A stretch of DNA of 64,000 nt from Pholis gunnellus. Its lineage: Eukaryota; Chordata; Actinopteri; Perciformes; Pholidae. The DNA is taken from the NCBI GenBank assembly GCA_910591455.2, contig OU342823.1:296001-360000 (forward strand). The letters run 5' to 3'. A program made the position numbers and the translations under genes. Below the pieces are notes generated by a model. It was not told where the DNA came from. It made no database searches and saw only the letters and a program-made list of their open reading frames with translations. Within the stretch, counting starts at the first letter, position 1. Every line of letters starts with the position of its first letter. Below are positions 35,111 through 46,759 of this stretch, one piece after another.

Positions 35111-36424
35111 GCGGTGAACACTTTAAACTGAGATGAGCGACCGCTGAGTAATTGGACGGCTACATGTCTAGAAGCTGAGGAGTGATATGGTATTTAGAGC
35201 TATTTGCTATCACCAAACTGGCAGAAAAGACACCTATTGTATTATCCAGTAGAGTTATTTGTTACATTGTGGAATATTGAGGTGAGGATAGCATTTAAAG
35301 AAAATCGCACGTTACCCGCTTTGCAACTATGAAAAACAACCAGCCTGTCTATTTTGAAAGTCTTAGAAAGATAGATGTGAAAGATTGTGTGAGATTGCCA
35401 ACTCATCCCAGTGATTTTGGGAACATGCATACTTGTGTACATTTGTTGGGGCCCCCGCTCTTCTGTGAGTTTTGTATATGTTTCCTGCTCCTTTAACCAG
35501 CAACTATTCTTGTCGTCCCATATCAAACAAGTCAATGTCTATTCACTGTTCCAGGGCTGATTTATGGCCTGCTGTTGTTGTTCCTCTCTGATATTGTTGA
35601 ATACTGCAGACTGTGATTGCCTCTTCAGACCCCTTGCCACTCCGTACCCTGTACTGTCACCGCAGGGGCCCCCTGAGGACCTTACATACACTTTAATTGG
35701 TTTGGGAAGGATTTGGCAGCCTTTGAACTAAAGAGAGACAGAAAGGAAAGAGGAGAGTGAGGCAGAGAGATGGAAAGAAAGAGAAAGAGCAAGAAAAAGG
35801 GAGGAGGTGGAGACAGTGTTTATGTGGATAGGTTTATATTTTCTGGGCGGTTCTTTGTCCTCATTCCTGTTGTGAACAACAACACATGCAGCAACAACAC
35901 TAACAATTTAAAACAGTATGTATTTTATTCTTGAATAAACAATATTGACATGCGCAGTAATGCTCGTCGCATGCAAAGTAGACCTCAAATTGGACAGATT
36001 GGGGTGGAGTGAAAGGCATTCACACACGGACACAGAAGGGGCAGATAAAACGTGTCAACCAGTCAGAAAACTGTCAATTAAAAATGATCTCTGAGAGCCG
36101 AAGCGATTTTGAAGTCAGACCTACTACTGCCCTCTCCCAATGCAAGTCTGATGAGCAGAGTTAGTTATGAGACACAAATCTCTGTTTAAAGTACTAAAAC
36201 AGCACTTTTTTTTTAAAGTCACATCATAAGGAAATGAGTGGAACTAAGATACATGATTGTCTTTAGCAGTATGCAGGAGACTTAAATGTGTAAGTGGTTT
36301 CATAGATGGGGCGTTAGTAAGTCACTTTGAAGGACAAGGCTGGCGAAATGCCACCCAGTCATCTTCACTCTGGGTGTGTCTCACAGTTCCCTGCTTCAGT
36401 GAGCAGTGAACTGACCATTCCCTG
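35111..36424. other. Non-coding stretch
   Basis: A purine-rich GAGA/AAAG tract lies at 35,728-35,815. No gene recognised. Confidence 0.4.
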
Positions 36425-36762
36425 ATTGATCCATCCATCCATCCATCAAACCATCCAACCATCCATCAAACCATCCATCCATCCATCAAACCATCCATCC
36501 AACCATCCATCCATCAAACATCCATCCAACCATCCAACCATCCATCCAACCATCCATCAAACCATCCATCCATCAAACCATCCATCAAACCATCCATCCA
36601 ACCATCCATCAAACCATCCATCCATCCAACCATCCATCCATCCAACCATCCATCAAACCATCCATCCATCCATCCATCCATCAAACCATCTACCAAACCA
36701 TCAATCCATCGAACCATCCATCTATCCATCCAACCATCCATCCATCCATCCAACCATCATCT
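36425..36762 (+). repeat. (ATCC)n/(ATCA)n tetranucleotide array
   Basis: About 330 bp of CATC, CAAC and AAAC variants of a CCAT-based unit. The adjacent LINE-like tail (next entry) shows that on the - strand this is a (GATG)n tail expanded into a microsatellite. Confidence 0.95.
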
Positions 36763-36890
36763 TCCGGTTATCCGCAGCAGGCTCAGGAGAGTATTCTAGA
36801 CGTCCCTCTGCCCAGCAAAGCTTTCCAGCTCTTCCTGGGAAACCCTGAGGCGTTCCAAGGCCAGACGAGACGAAACATTTAGAATTTGTA
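36763..36890 (-). pseudogene. RTE/Rex3-type LINE 3' end
   Basis: The - strand reads GLERLRVSQEELESFAGQRD, then a NTLLSLL block and RITGR-stop, followed by the GATG array. This is the C-terminal end of fish RTE-type LINEs (Rex3 is known for GATG tails). Only about 40 residues remain. Confidence 0.65.
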
Positions 36891-37912
36891 CTACCTTATC
36901 ATTTGAAAATGCCTTCATCATTTCAATTGTTTTTTTGTAAAAATAAATGTTAGTTATTGTAGTTATGTTAAGTTTAACTGCAGTTTTTTTTCAACCTGGA
37001 CTCTAATGATGATGTTTTTTGTATTTTTTCCAAAGGAGAAGGTGACGTTTGATTTGATTTTACAAAGCTCACGTTGCATAGCATTTAACTATAAATCATC
37101 ATTTATCACAGTAGTTGATTATATTTTGTTTTAGTAATCTGAATCAGTAAAGAAACTAAAGCTCTTAGATAAATGTAGTTGAGTAAAAAGTACAATATTT
37201 ACTTCTGAGATGCAGTGGAGTAGAAGTAGAAAGAAACATCAAATAGAACTACTCAAGAACAAGTACTTCAAAATTGTAGCCTACTTACGTACAGTAATTG
37301 AGTAAATGTACTTAGTTACATTCCACCACTGTTAGCTTAAATACATTTAATAACTGTGTTTCCAACTCTAGGCAATACCGTTTTAACTGACAGCAGTCAG
37401 CACATGAGAAATTTGCCTTCTGCCAGGAATCCCCTTAGGTTTAGGCAACAAACCTACTCTGTATGGTTTCGGAACAGATCATGGTTTGGGTTCAAATAAA
37501 CCCTTTCTGGCAGAAAGCACTGAAGGAAAACTTCTGCTGTCTGCAGCGTTCTCCCTCAACACTGGACCAATTTCAGAAATAAAGTAAAAATGAACCAGAA
37601 ATACACCCTTTAACATTGTTGGCAGGTAATATGGCAGAAATGAGCATTAAATGGGGACATTCAATGAAACAAGGCAGCAGAGGTCAATCACACCGCAACT
37701 CTGGGTTTCAATGTCAAAATGGCAGAAAACATGTTCTAATTTCCATTTCTCAGTGGCAGAGCACGCTCTGCCCATGTTAGAGCCTATGTGGGATACACAA
37801 AACACGATGTAGCATATAATGTAGTGTAGTGATACCTCATGCATATCAGCCTCACTGTTTACTATTCACTCTCCTATAGCCATATCAAAGCTGTATAGAG
37901 CATAACCAACTC
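36891..37912. other. Non-coding stretch
   Basis: About 37,140-37,330 (GAGTAAAAAGTACAATATTTA, ATTGAGTAAATGTACTTAGTT, ACATTCCACCACTG) is a common short fish interspersed repeat fragment. Nothing else is recognised. Confidence 0.45.
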
Positions 37913-37920
37913 CCGTTTAC

Positions 37921-39196
37921 CAGTGGTGGGCCGTCAGGGCCTGCAAGGCCTTCTCTGCTGGCCTAGACAGAATCACAAAGTTATAGCTATTTTATAATTT
38001 TATAATTCTTCATAAATATACATGTATTTACATTTTTTCCCCATTATCTTATTTTTTCATTGCACAGCTACTGTGTTCCTCAGTTGCTCTGCTTCCAGTG
38101 CAGCTTGTTTTAAGTAGAGCTTTTATCCAATCAGATTTCACCTCTGTGTCTCTAGTAAGAAGAGAGGCCCCAGGCCTGCAGACTCACCACTGAATCCATG
38201 TGCAGTTTAAGTGAATGACGAAGATATTGTTGATTGTCATAGTGTTCAACCAATCAGATCTTTAGTTTGACATGTTGGGCATATTCTTTGACGTGCCAGA
38301 GCTGCTAGCTGGCCTATAAGCACATCAGCATTACGTGCAGCTCAGTTTGCAGGAGCAGCTCTGCAGTGAGGTGCAGCGTGTGCTGTGATTGGTCAGTGGG
38401 CGAGCACGTGACTACTGGAAAACAAAACTTAAAGTAGCCATCAGAGGCTTAGTCGGAGTAGTGAGAGTTCAAATTGAAAGATATGGACGAAATTATTAAA
38501 TTTTTTGCATTTTGCTTGATGTAGATGATTTATTTTTTTAACACTCAATGGCTGAAGGAGGAGAAACGGATTTGTGAGTTGGGATTTAACTGTGGGATTA
38601 AACTCTTTCTCAACAAAGAAAAGAGGATGGAGTTTGTCTTTAAGTGAACATCATTTGGTAAGTGAACTGTGTTTGTTTTTTTACATCTAATATCTGAATG
38701 GCCCTCTAGTGTGTAGCAGAATGTGTGTTGCTGCAGTGTTGCTGGATGTTGTCATATGAATATATGTGACTGGTTCTTGTGAGTTTGTTGTTAATTATAT
38801 AGATTTGGACTATATGCATTGTCTGTTAATTACGAAGCATACCGTCACGCGCGGAGTTATTGTTTGTTAAGCTAGTTTAGCCTAGCCTCTCAGAAGTGCG
38901 GGGCATCAGCTGTTTTTTGTTGTGTTTGCTTTTGTTCCGGGTTGAGAGGTCACAGCTCAGTGTCGAAAACATTATATTTTCCACAATTAAAGCTTCTGCA
39001 TTTTCCAAATGCACTAGTATTATTCAAACGTATTGTTTGGTTTGTAGCCTCGTACCGAATGGTTTAATACGAATTTGTTACACTCCTAGAAATAAATAAT
39101 AACCGTAGCTGTGGCGCCATCATGAGGTTATTAGGTGGTGTTTCAGCTGCAAGACAGCACTGAAGGCCCAGGTATAAAATGCACGGCCCGCCACTG
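37921..39196 (+). mobile_element. Non-autonomous hAT transposon, complete (copy 2)
   Basis: Terminal inverted repeats are CAGTGGTGGGCCGT at 37,921 and ACGGCCCGCCACTG at 39,183-39,196, one mismatch over 14 bp. The element is flanked by perfect 8-bp duplications CCGTTTAC (37,913-37,920 and 39,197-39,204), the signature of hAT insertion. Length is 1,276 bp. The interior matches copy 1 at the window's left edge, including a transposase-start relic MAEGGETDL near 38,546-38,572 that ends at once in TGA. With no transposase left it could move only with help from another copy. Confidence 0.93.
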
Positions 39197-39204
39197 CCGT
39201 TTAC

Positions 39205-40486
39205 TGTGTCCTGTTGAGTAAAATGGCTTGTGCTAGAAAAAGGCTAACTACTTACTACTACGACTTCTTTATTAAACCATTGTACGTTTGTTTGGCTACA
39301 CTATACACAGACACACCCAATGCTCTGCTGTTGCATTTCTGACAAAGTAGCTGCTGAAGGAGTGTTTGCTGCCCCTTAGAAGTCTGAGTGAGTTTTAAGA
39401 CAGAACCTGTCCTTCAGCTTATTTTGGGTGGTTGACCTTGAGGAATTTTTTTTTTACAATTAATATTTTCCTAAAAAGACACAGCAATTGCACATGAATA
39501 AACACAAGGCAGTAGGAACACATTTATGTTGGTAGTAAAGATGCAATTATATTATATTTCGCTATTATTCGTTAACTTGAGGTTAGTGCAGTAACAATAC
39601 AGAGGATTACATAGCAATACAAATTAATATTATTATTATTATTATTATTATTATTGTTGATGTTATTATCTCCATTATTATAGGAAATCATTTTCATCAT
39701 AATTGTTTTGTTTGCTAAATTGATTTAAATGTACAGAAATCCAGGATAAAATGTGTATTTTCATTGTGCATCATGTAATTATGGTACTGTATTATGATAC
39801 AGTGCAGGTTGACTAGGATGTTTCAGGTGCCTGCCAGTCAGTTCCTCAGCCCTGAAAAAAAGACACCTTGGAGTCCACGTGCTCCAGCCACAGTGTGAGG
39901 AGGGGGGGGGTAGGTGTTGGTGATGGATGGCAAAGCCCAGCTGAGCATATTGCTCCCTTAATAAAAGCTGCCCTGCAATCCACTTGCAGCTAAGGGTGTA
40001 TTTTCTCCTGGTGGCTCCCTCCGCTCTCCTCACTCCACCATCATTTTTAAGAGCGAAAACTGGTTTAGGTGTCAGAAAGAATGATGCCCCTCGTCAGACT
40101 GCGACTCACCTCTGAGCGGTATACACGGCTATATTCACACCAAGTGGCTCTCTGTTGGCGCGCGCTGTTTTCTTTTTCGCTCATGTTTTGACCAAGGGTC
40201 CAGAATAAACACGAAAGACAGAAGACATCATCAAACTTTCACCTGCTGACTTCAAACCCAGATGATGTTGGTGTCTTTATGTGGCTGTGGGTAGACAGAC
40301 ATAATACATACAAATAATACATGGTGAGTTGGTGGTCATGAACCAGGGAGTTTGATATTTACTGATATAATAATGGATGCTGTTGAGAATGTTATGGAGA
40401 ATCACAATTTATAATAAACAATGAGAGTTAAAGTTACTGTGAGGAACATTTAACTGGTTATGAAACAGTCTCAATTTAATGCTGAT
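39205..40486. other. Non-coding stretch
   Basis: (ATT)n at 39,628-39,653. A G run at 39,900-39,910. No gene recognised. Confidence 0.45.
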
Positions 40487-40684
40487 GTCTCATCAGCAAC
40501 AAGATGCAGTCTTCGACCAGCAGTTGGAGCTCCAGTGGAAGGAGGAGAGCTCCGTGGCAAGGAGCAAAGATTCGCCACGCTGCTCCACCGGTCCCTGCTG
40601 AGAGCTATCACTGACACCATGCTGCTGGAGACCCAGCTGTACATGGAGGGAGGGGAGGCACAGGAGAACCAAAGCCAGGACTGA
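40487..40684 (+). CDS. Candidate terminal exon of an unknown protein
   Basis: An open frame with high G+C at third codon positions ends with TGA at 40,682. It reads GKEQRFATLLHRSLLRAITD, then TMLLETQLYMEGGEA and ENQSQD-stop. Helix-like amphipathic spacing and codon bias contrast with the AT-rich surroundings, and a CTCATCAG acceptor-like site precedes it at about 40,495. I cannot name the family or find partner exons, so it may be the 3' end of a gene that begins outside what I can recognise. Confidence 0.35.
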   Translation, partial: VSSATRCSLRPAVGAPVEGGELRGKEQRFATLLHRSLLRAITDTMLLETQLYMEGGEAQENQSQD

Positions 40685-41557
40685 GCGGGGTTGACTGTCA
40701 GACATTGCTGCAGTACAATGAGAGGTTTTCTAAAGGGACTCTGGCGCTCGGAAACAAGAAACACCATTTCTGTCCACAGGGACCGCCAAAATCAAAACAA
40801 AGTGACAGTTCCTCCTAGTTGCTTGAAATACAATACATGATAAATAGGGTATGCAGTAAAACAAAATCAGTAAACTTCAGAAATTATAAGCAAAGGAGAT
40901 CAATTCAACAAGCTCTTGACAACATAAGGGAACCTGAAAACATAGCAATTGATTATATTAACATTTGATGGAGATTTGTCTTACACTACATTCTATGACA
41001 GGTACCTGCTGCATAATCCACAGCTGGTTGATTACAATTCCTTATATCTGAGGTATTCTAAGGTATCATAAGACTGAATGCCTTTCATCATCTCTATCAG
41101 CAGATTTCATGTCATAGTTGGAATAGGTTTAAGGTGGTCCTTTAGCTTGAATCAACTGGTATGATCAGTGTGTAAAAGACATTCAATCACAATACTGAAT
41201 AATGTTTCAATGTATTCACTATGTATTTATTCCTTAATGGAAACAGACGATGAACTCCCAAATGTAACAGTAACCAGCAGCATCAAAACGTCTACACTAA
41301 TAGACGACTGTTGAAATACTTTGATGGTCTTTGGTGATCCTAAATATTCAGTCAGTAGACGGTGCAGTTAGCAGAGGATCGTTGGGTACACAGGAAGTCA
41401 CTGGTGACCTCATTGTAACCTCTGGCTTCAGTTAGACCACTTCCTGTTCAACAAAGGAGACACAGGTATGAGGAGCATCTGTCCACAGAGACAGACAAGA
41501 CTGAACTGTGCATCATACTGTATGTTTCAATGCTGCCAATATTGTGTAAAGCTCTTT
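40685..41557. other. Non-coding stretch
   Basis: No feature recognised. Confidence 0.4.
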
Positions 41558-41631
41558 TCATATATGGAATGTGTAACATGTCTGACACTTGCTGCTCAGA
41601 GTGAACTCCTCCAGCAGCAGCGTCTCTCCTC
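41558..41631 (-). CDS. Possible terminal exon 5 of the secreted protein
   Basis: If spliced in phase from exon 4, it gives GETLLLEEFTLSSKCQTCYT and FHI-stop, adding two cysteines and giving about 159 residues in total. The acceptor (GGAAG) is weak. A competing acceptor four bases upstream opens another frame. No other candidate was seen. Confidence 0.3.
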
Positions 41632-42280
41632 CTTCCTGTGCGCATGCAGGCAGTTACTATGGTTACAGTAATCGCTGTCGCAGTTAATCAAGGATTAATC
41701 CTAAACGGGTATAGAAATAAATTGTAAATAAATGATCAATCGTTTGTACTAGTGAAATGACCACGGTACGCTTATTCTATTTCTGTGGTTTTAAGTCAGA
41801 TCAGTGAAAACTGGAATGCGTATTTACTATAAATATGAATAATTGTATCATCAGCTTGATCTATGTTTACATTGATTAATGTCTGCTTGAATTTGATGCA
41901 AATGTTTCTTCTGTCTAGTGAATTTCCTGGTACATTTCCTCATTTCATTGATGAATACATGCTTGCATGCAGCTAAAGCATGACAGTCATTTATTTGTCC
42001 ATGCAGTTGGTACAGATACGAGTTAAAAGTATAAGGAGACAGCTGGTCGGACAGTTATTGTGGTTGTATACGTTTTTCTTTGTCTTTGGCTCTTGTTGGT
42101 TGCACCACAAGGGGGAAGTGTTTTTTATAGAGTAATCTGACATGTGGAAAATCTCCCAAACAACGTTAAACGAGCTCACTCGTACTTTTGTGACTCTGAT
42201 TTTATTTCTTTCAAGCATAATACTAATCCTTCTGTGTCAGCTGTCCGTTGTTTCATCACCATGCTCTTGTCTGATCTTAC

Positions 42281-42359
42281 CTTCTATGAGGTTGTAGATG
42301 TTGCAGTAGTTGGTGCCGTGGTCTCTAATGGCATACCAGGTCTCAGAGATGGACATGGC
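42281..42359 (-). CDS. Secreted protein exon 4
   Basis: The acceptor is CTGTCTGTAG and the donor GAAG|GTAAGA. 79 nt, ending in phase 1. Confidence 0.75.
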
Positions 42360-45300
42360 CTACAGACAGTTACAGCTTTATGTGTTAAAAAAAGACAAGG
42401 CTGCACAGAATCAGACTCAAGAGAAAGAGGCGGACACGGGAATAGGGACAGACACCATGAAAGGAAAAACTTTACAGTAAGAGGTTGAGATGGAGAAGAC
42501 GGTGAAGAAGGGAAGAGAAAGTGATTAGTTTGGAGTGAAAACCTACTGAAACGTGACAGCCAGTGAAGAAGTGATAGGAGACCAGCCGGTAGTTGATGTC
42601 GTCCACATACCTCTTGAAGGGAGTGGTGTGTTTGGCTGCTATGAAGTGGACAGAGGCAGACTGCAGCTGCAGAGAGAATACATTGTATTTGATTAAAAGC
42701 CAAGGACATAAAACTTTGTTCATTTTATAAAATTATAAATACATTTTTACATGATCTTTTCTTTGTTTTTGGTTAAACTTCTCAACCAGCAGGCCTCTAT
42801 TGAAAATACAAAAATTAAACCATTTCAATATATACCTAGAAAATGCCTTTCCTGTGTGAATGTGAATGCTGACAGCTGAAATGAATGGCAAAGCATTACT
42901 GAACATATAGAAATATTAAGGAGCAAATTCATTGCACTGTACTCATGAAAACTGAATTGTAAAACTGGAGTTGAAAGCTGAGAACATTACATAAAGAAAC
43001 GAACAGCTTAAATCCATAGCTGGAAAAGCTGTAAGTTCAAATATTATACTGTCAAAGAGGGAAGCTGAAATGAATTTATTGGATAAACAGAAAATAGTAT
43101 TTGGCTGTAAAAAACCTTTAAAACTGGTGTCACATGTTTTCACGAGGTCGCTGATGGTCAACCACATTAGTCCCATTATTCAAGCAATGTGCCGTTAAAA
43201 GGAGAAGGGCTTCAAACTGTAGGTTTCTATAACTACAAAGGTCAGATATATATGTACGTAATGTTAGCCCTTTAATGTTTGTGTACTAGCCAGAGCAGCT
43301 TTGTGTCAATCACTGTTGTTCCGTCACTTCTTTTACACATTCTGTGTTCCTCGTTACTTTGAATGAGTAAGATGAGATGAATCATCATTTAGTGTGAACC
43401 AAATCAACTGTCGTTATTGGTTCATATTTGTCTTGATTGTTTCACTGTGACATGTTATCACTGACTCATGTTATCTATAATATATCTATATAATCAAATG
43501 TATTGTTCAAAATAATAACGTTTTTAATGTTGAATGTTGGTGACATGACATTCGCATGATGAAGAGAAAGCAGGATTGTAGTGTACTTATTTGAACTGCC
43601 TGCAGATGGACTTACAGCGAGGTAGGTTGATCCCATTTAGCTTTTAAAAACCTAGTGAAGGGCTCGGAGGCTGATTCAATTGCACTGTAACTGTTCCAAA
43701 GCTAGATCTGAGTCCCCCTGTCTGTCTTCCTGGGGATATGACTTTAGTTGTTTTATGCTTTGAACTTATGCGTGTTTGTTCTCTGAAATGGTTTAGTTTA
43801 ATAGTTCGTTTTATGTGTATTAAATATTTGTGTGCATCTCGTTTGGCTGCTGTCTTGGCTCATCTTTCTGGATAAATAAAGGTAAAATAAAGATTCAATA
43901 ACAATAAACTAATATATTTATATGTATATATATTTTGTATTCTTAATCTGAATCAACTAATAAATTATGATATATAATTGTAGATTAAGCTTTCCAGTAT
44001 TTAAAATGTGCCACATCACAACCAGCTGCAATATTAACATGTTTACTGTATGAATATATATACTTTCGATTTTGAATGCAGGACGCTTTAAAATATATCA
44101 AAAAGCTGATAAAGTTGAATTAAGTCTGTAGCAGAAAGTATGCTAAAGCAGTAGCACTCAAAGTGGAGTAGGTTTGAGAGGATGTGAAGATTTTCTCCAT
44201 TGAGTTACATTGTTAAAATAAAAAAAGCTCCGACAGGATCACAAATGTTTCAGTTTAACTAGTGACCATGTTAAGTTGTGACTTTCAGCAGAATCTGTCC
44301 GTGATTGCTCATAGTAACTTACACGTACATGGTTGATGTAGATAATGAACATCAACCATAAGGAGTCTGTATTTGAATGTGATTCAAGGCTTTTACAGGC
44401 TCTACATGTTCTATTTGTGCTGGATAGTCACCACCGTATGAAAACAGATTGCTAATGCACTACCTGCTCATGGCATTTGAGGAAAAGTAAAAGTATCATC
44501 AAAGACTATAGAATTCATCCTGTAGTGAACTTGAATATATTGAGCAAATTCCATGACAATCCATCTATGTTTGTTAGGATATTTCAGGCTGAACCACAAA
44601 CGTCACCCTCGTGGTGGCACCACAGGAAAAGTCAGTGGATCGCCACAGTCATAGGATTGACTCTCTATAGGCAACATGATTGTCTGTACAAAAGGTTTGT
44701 GGCAATCCATCCAATATTTTTGAGTTGTTTCAGTCAAGACCAAAGCTCGGGACCATTATTGTCATCCGTAGAGCCATGCTACTACACACACACCTTGTAC
44801 AGGCACCTCTGTCCTCCCATGGTGCAGCCAGCCATGGTTCTCCACTTGTTGATCTGTGAAACCAGGGATTCATAAACCACTCGACATGGTATCCCAAAGT
44901 ACCTGCATGAGAAAAACATTTCAGTAGAGTCACTAAATGTGTGTTTATGTCCATGTGAGTACTCTGGTTGTCTTGAAATGACACTGCACATTGTAAATGT
45001 AATGGCACCATCTAGTGGACATTACCTATAAGTGTTCTTAGGCTTCATGACAGCTTTCTGTCGTCCTTATTTGGAAGGCTTTGAAAGGCTGACTATATAT
45101 ATTATATACTATAATATAACCGCTTATATGACAGCAATGTTTTAGTGACAACAGAACCTTCTTTTTTCGTGCACTACATAATCTCTCCATTGTTTATTTC
45201 AAATGTTTTGTATTTTATTTGATTGAAATCTCAAATAAAATAAAGATCAAATTCAAGAAAAGCTGCAAAAGAACATCATTGCATCATTGTGTTAAAGTAA

Positions 45301-46759
45301 TAACAGCTAATATGCTAATCATATGTTCTTTCCTAACATTCCCAAATACATACAGTACAGTGGTTTGACTGAAATATTCAGAAATGTCTAAATATTTGAT
45401 ACAGAAATGAAAGAACATGTGTCAGCAACAATATAATGCTATCAAACACCTACAATAGTAAATCCCATCCACATTCTGTTTCTGTTGGGAAGGTGTCAGA
45501 GAGGAGATGATCTCTAGCGTGATTACAGTGTAACATGTTTCCTTTGATCCATTTAGGTATCTGCTTTAGTATGTGATAACTTACAACATACTATTGCTTT
45601 GTGCATCATGAGATGAGATTTACTGGCAATACTCATGGTCCACACATGGCCTCAAGAGCCTTTAGCAGGCCACAGCTTCCAGTTGCACGCAGCTAATATA
45701 ACATCTGATGGGCAGATTGCCATTTAGTGCTCTGGCTTTGAATCACATCATGCCCCACCCAAGGGTACGCAGCATGAGGCCATAGTCTCTTTGTGTTTGG
45801 AGTGTGATGACCACTACAGGCTCATGCTGGGCTTTTCTTGTATTGGTATTTTGTCCACCCCATCACAAATGCAATAATGCAAGTATTAAATTCAATACAA
45901 GTTGATCGTTGGCAAGTTGCTACAGGGATGGCAATCATTCAATAATTCACAGTGAATTCTCTCAATACCAAGTAAAATGCTGACAGTAAAAAGCCTATAT
46001 ACTGTATATGATGAATCATTGATGTGTTATGTAACGATGTGATGTGCCAAATACAGTAAAACCGCATCGGAAGACTGGAACAATGAGCACACACACAATC
46101 ACACTGATGGAATGATGCATAACAGAATAGTTCACTAGAACCTGGATCAACACCTCTAATACACTCTCATCAAATATTCACATTTCAGAACAGGGCAGCA
46201 TTTATATTGTATTGTAAGGCTTCCTGATGAGTAGTGATGCTAACTTGGTGAATTCAGGAGAAAGTTACAGACTTAAATGGACAAAGTAGTAAAATAAACA
46301 CATAAATGTGTATTTTGGATGTTTTCTTTCCACTCGTCTGAAAGAAGACGTGCTTTGAAAGCAAAATACTCACAAAATTGAACAATGTAAGAAAAAAAAC
46401 CCCTAAATGTAAACTGAACTACCTGGTAGAGAAAGTATCACTTCAATCCACACCCATACAGAGCGGAGTACAATGTCATTCTCAATACAGTGGGTCAAAT
46501 TCATTCTAGCCATAAAATACTTTCGTACATTCAATACATAATCATCAATTTGCAAATGCTCTTTCATAAATCATTCTATGTTAGAGATACTTGAGATTTG
46601 TGAGTTATTATTAAGTAGTTTTGCTGTGAAAACAAAATACAACAATAGAAATATAGCATACCATTGGACTTTGCACTGGGCATGGAGAGGTCCGGCACAG
46701 CACAACTCAGAGGCACCAGCTGCCAGGAGCACTGCCACCAACCAAGGAACTGGATACAT
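42281..46759 (-). CDS. Small secreted cysteine-containing protein, unknown function (4 exons recognised)
   Basis: A - strand gene inferred from four exons whose splice phases agree. Exon 1 (46,759-46,662) starts with a signal peptide, MYPVPWLVAVLLAAGASELC, and ends in phase 2. Exon 2 (44,902-44,794) encodes YFGIPCRVVYESLVSQINKW and a block ending GGQRCLYK. Exon 3 (42,666-42,547) encodes HFIAAKHTTPFKRYVDDINY and ends TGCHVS. Exon 4 (42,359-42,281) encodes SISETWYAIRDHGTNYCNIY then NLIEG. All introns have GT...AG ends (donors GTATGC, GTGTGT, GTAGGT, GTAAGA). About 136 residues are seen, with five cysteines after the signal peptide region of exon 1 plus one near the cleavage zone, so a disulphide-bonded extracellular protein is likely. 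I know of no name for it. It lies upstream of pde1c in divergent orientation. Confidence 0.72.
42547..42666 (-). CDS. Secreted protein exon 3
   Basis: The acceptor is ATTCTCTCTGCAG, chosen over a second CAG six bases downstream because its pyrimidine tract is better; the alternative would drop Leu-Gln. The donor is TCA|GTAGGT. 120 nt, phase 0 at both ends. Confidence 0.72.
42667..44500. other. Intron 2 of the secreted-protein gene
   Basis: Non-coding and AT-rich. It contains a short inverted repeat at 44,329-44,359 (ATGGTTGATGT / ACATCAACCAT, 9-nt loop). Confidence 0.55.
44530..44785 (+). repeat. Common fish interspersed repeat fragment
   Basis: TTCCATGACAATCCATCTAT, GATATTTCAGGCTGAACCAC and GTAGAGCCATGCTACTAC match a repeat known from many fishes ('...ATGGCAATCCATCCAATAG... 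AGAGCCATGCTGCTAGC'). It ends within about 10 bp of the exon 2 donor of the secreted-protein gene. Confidence 0.7.
44794..44902 (-). CDS. Secreted protein exon 2
   Basis: The acceptor is TTCTCATGCAG before 44,902 and the donor AAG|GTGTGTG at 44,793. Length 109 nt (1 + 36 codons). It carries three cysteines. Confidence 0.75.
44903..46661. other. Intron 1 of the secreted-protein gene
   Basis: Non-coding. No element recognised. Confidence 0.5.
46662..46759 (-). CDS. Secreted protein exon 1 (signal peptide)
   Basis: ATG at 46,759-46,757. A hydrophobic core WLVAVLLAAGA follows a short N-region. The donor is TG|GTATGC; the split Trp codon is completed by the first base of exon 2. An in-frame ATG 78 bases upstream exists, but the downstream one gives the better signal peptide. 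Confidence 0.7.

Noticed and set aside
36426..36848. 140-codon Pro/Ser/His-rich open frame
   Set aside because: It is translation of the tetranucleotide array and has no coding character.
42144..42488. + strand open frame over 42.1-42.5 kb
   Set aside because: It overlaps exon 4 of the - strand gene in antisense. The - strand exon has matching splice sites and phase.
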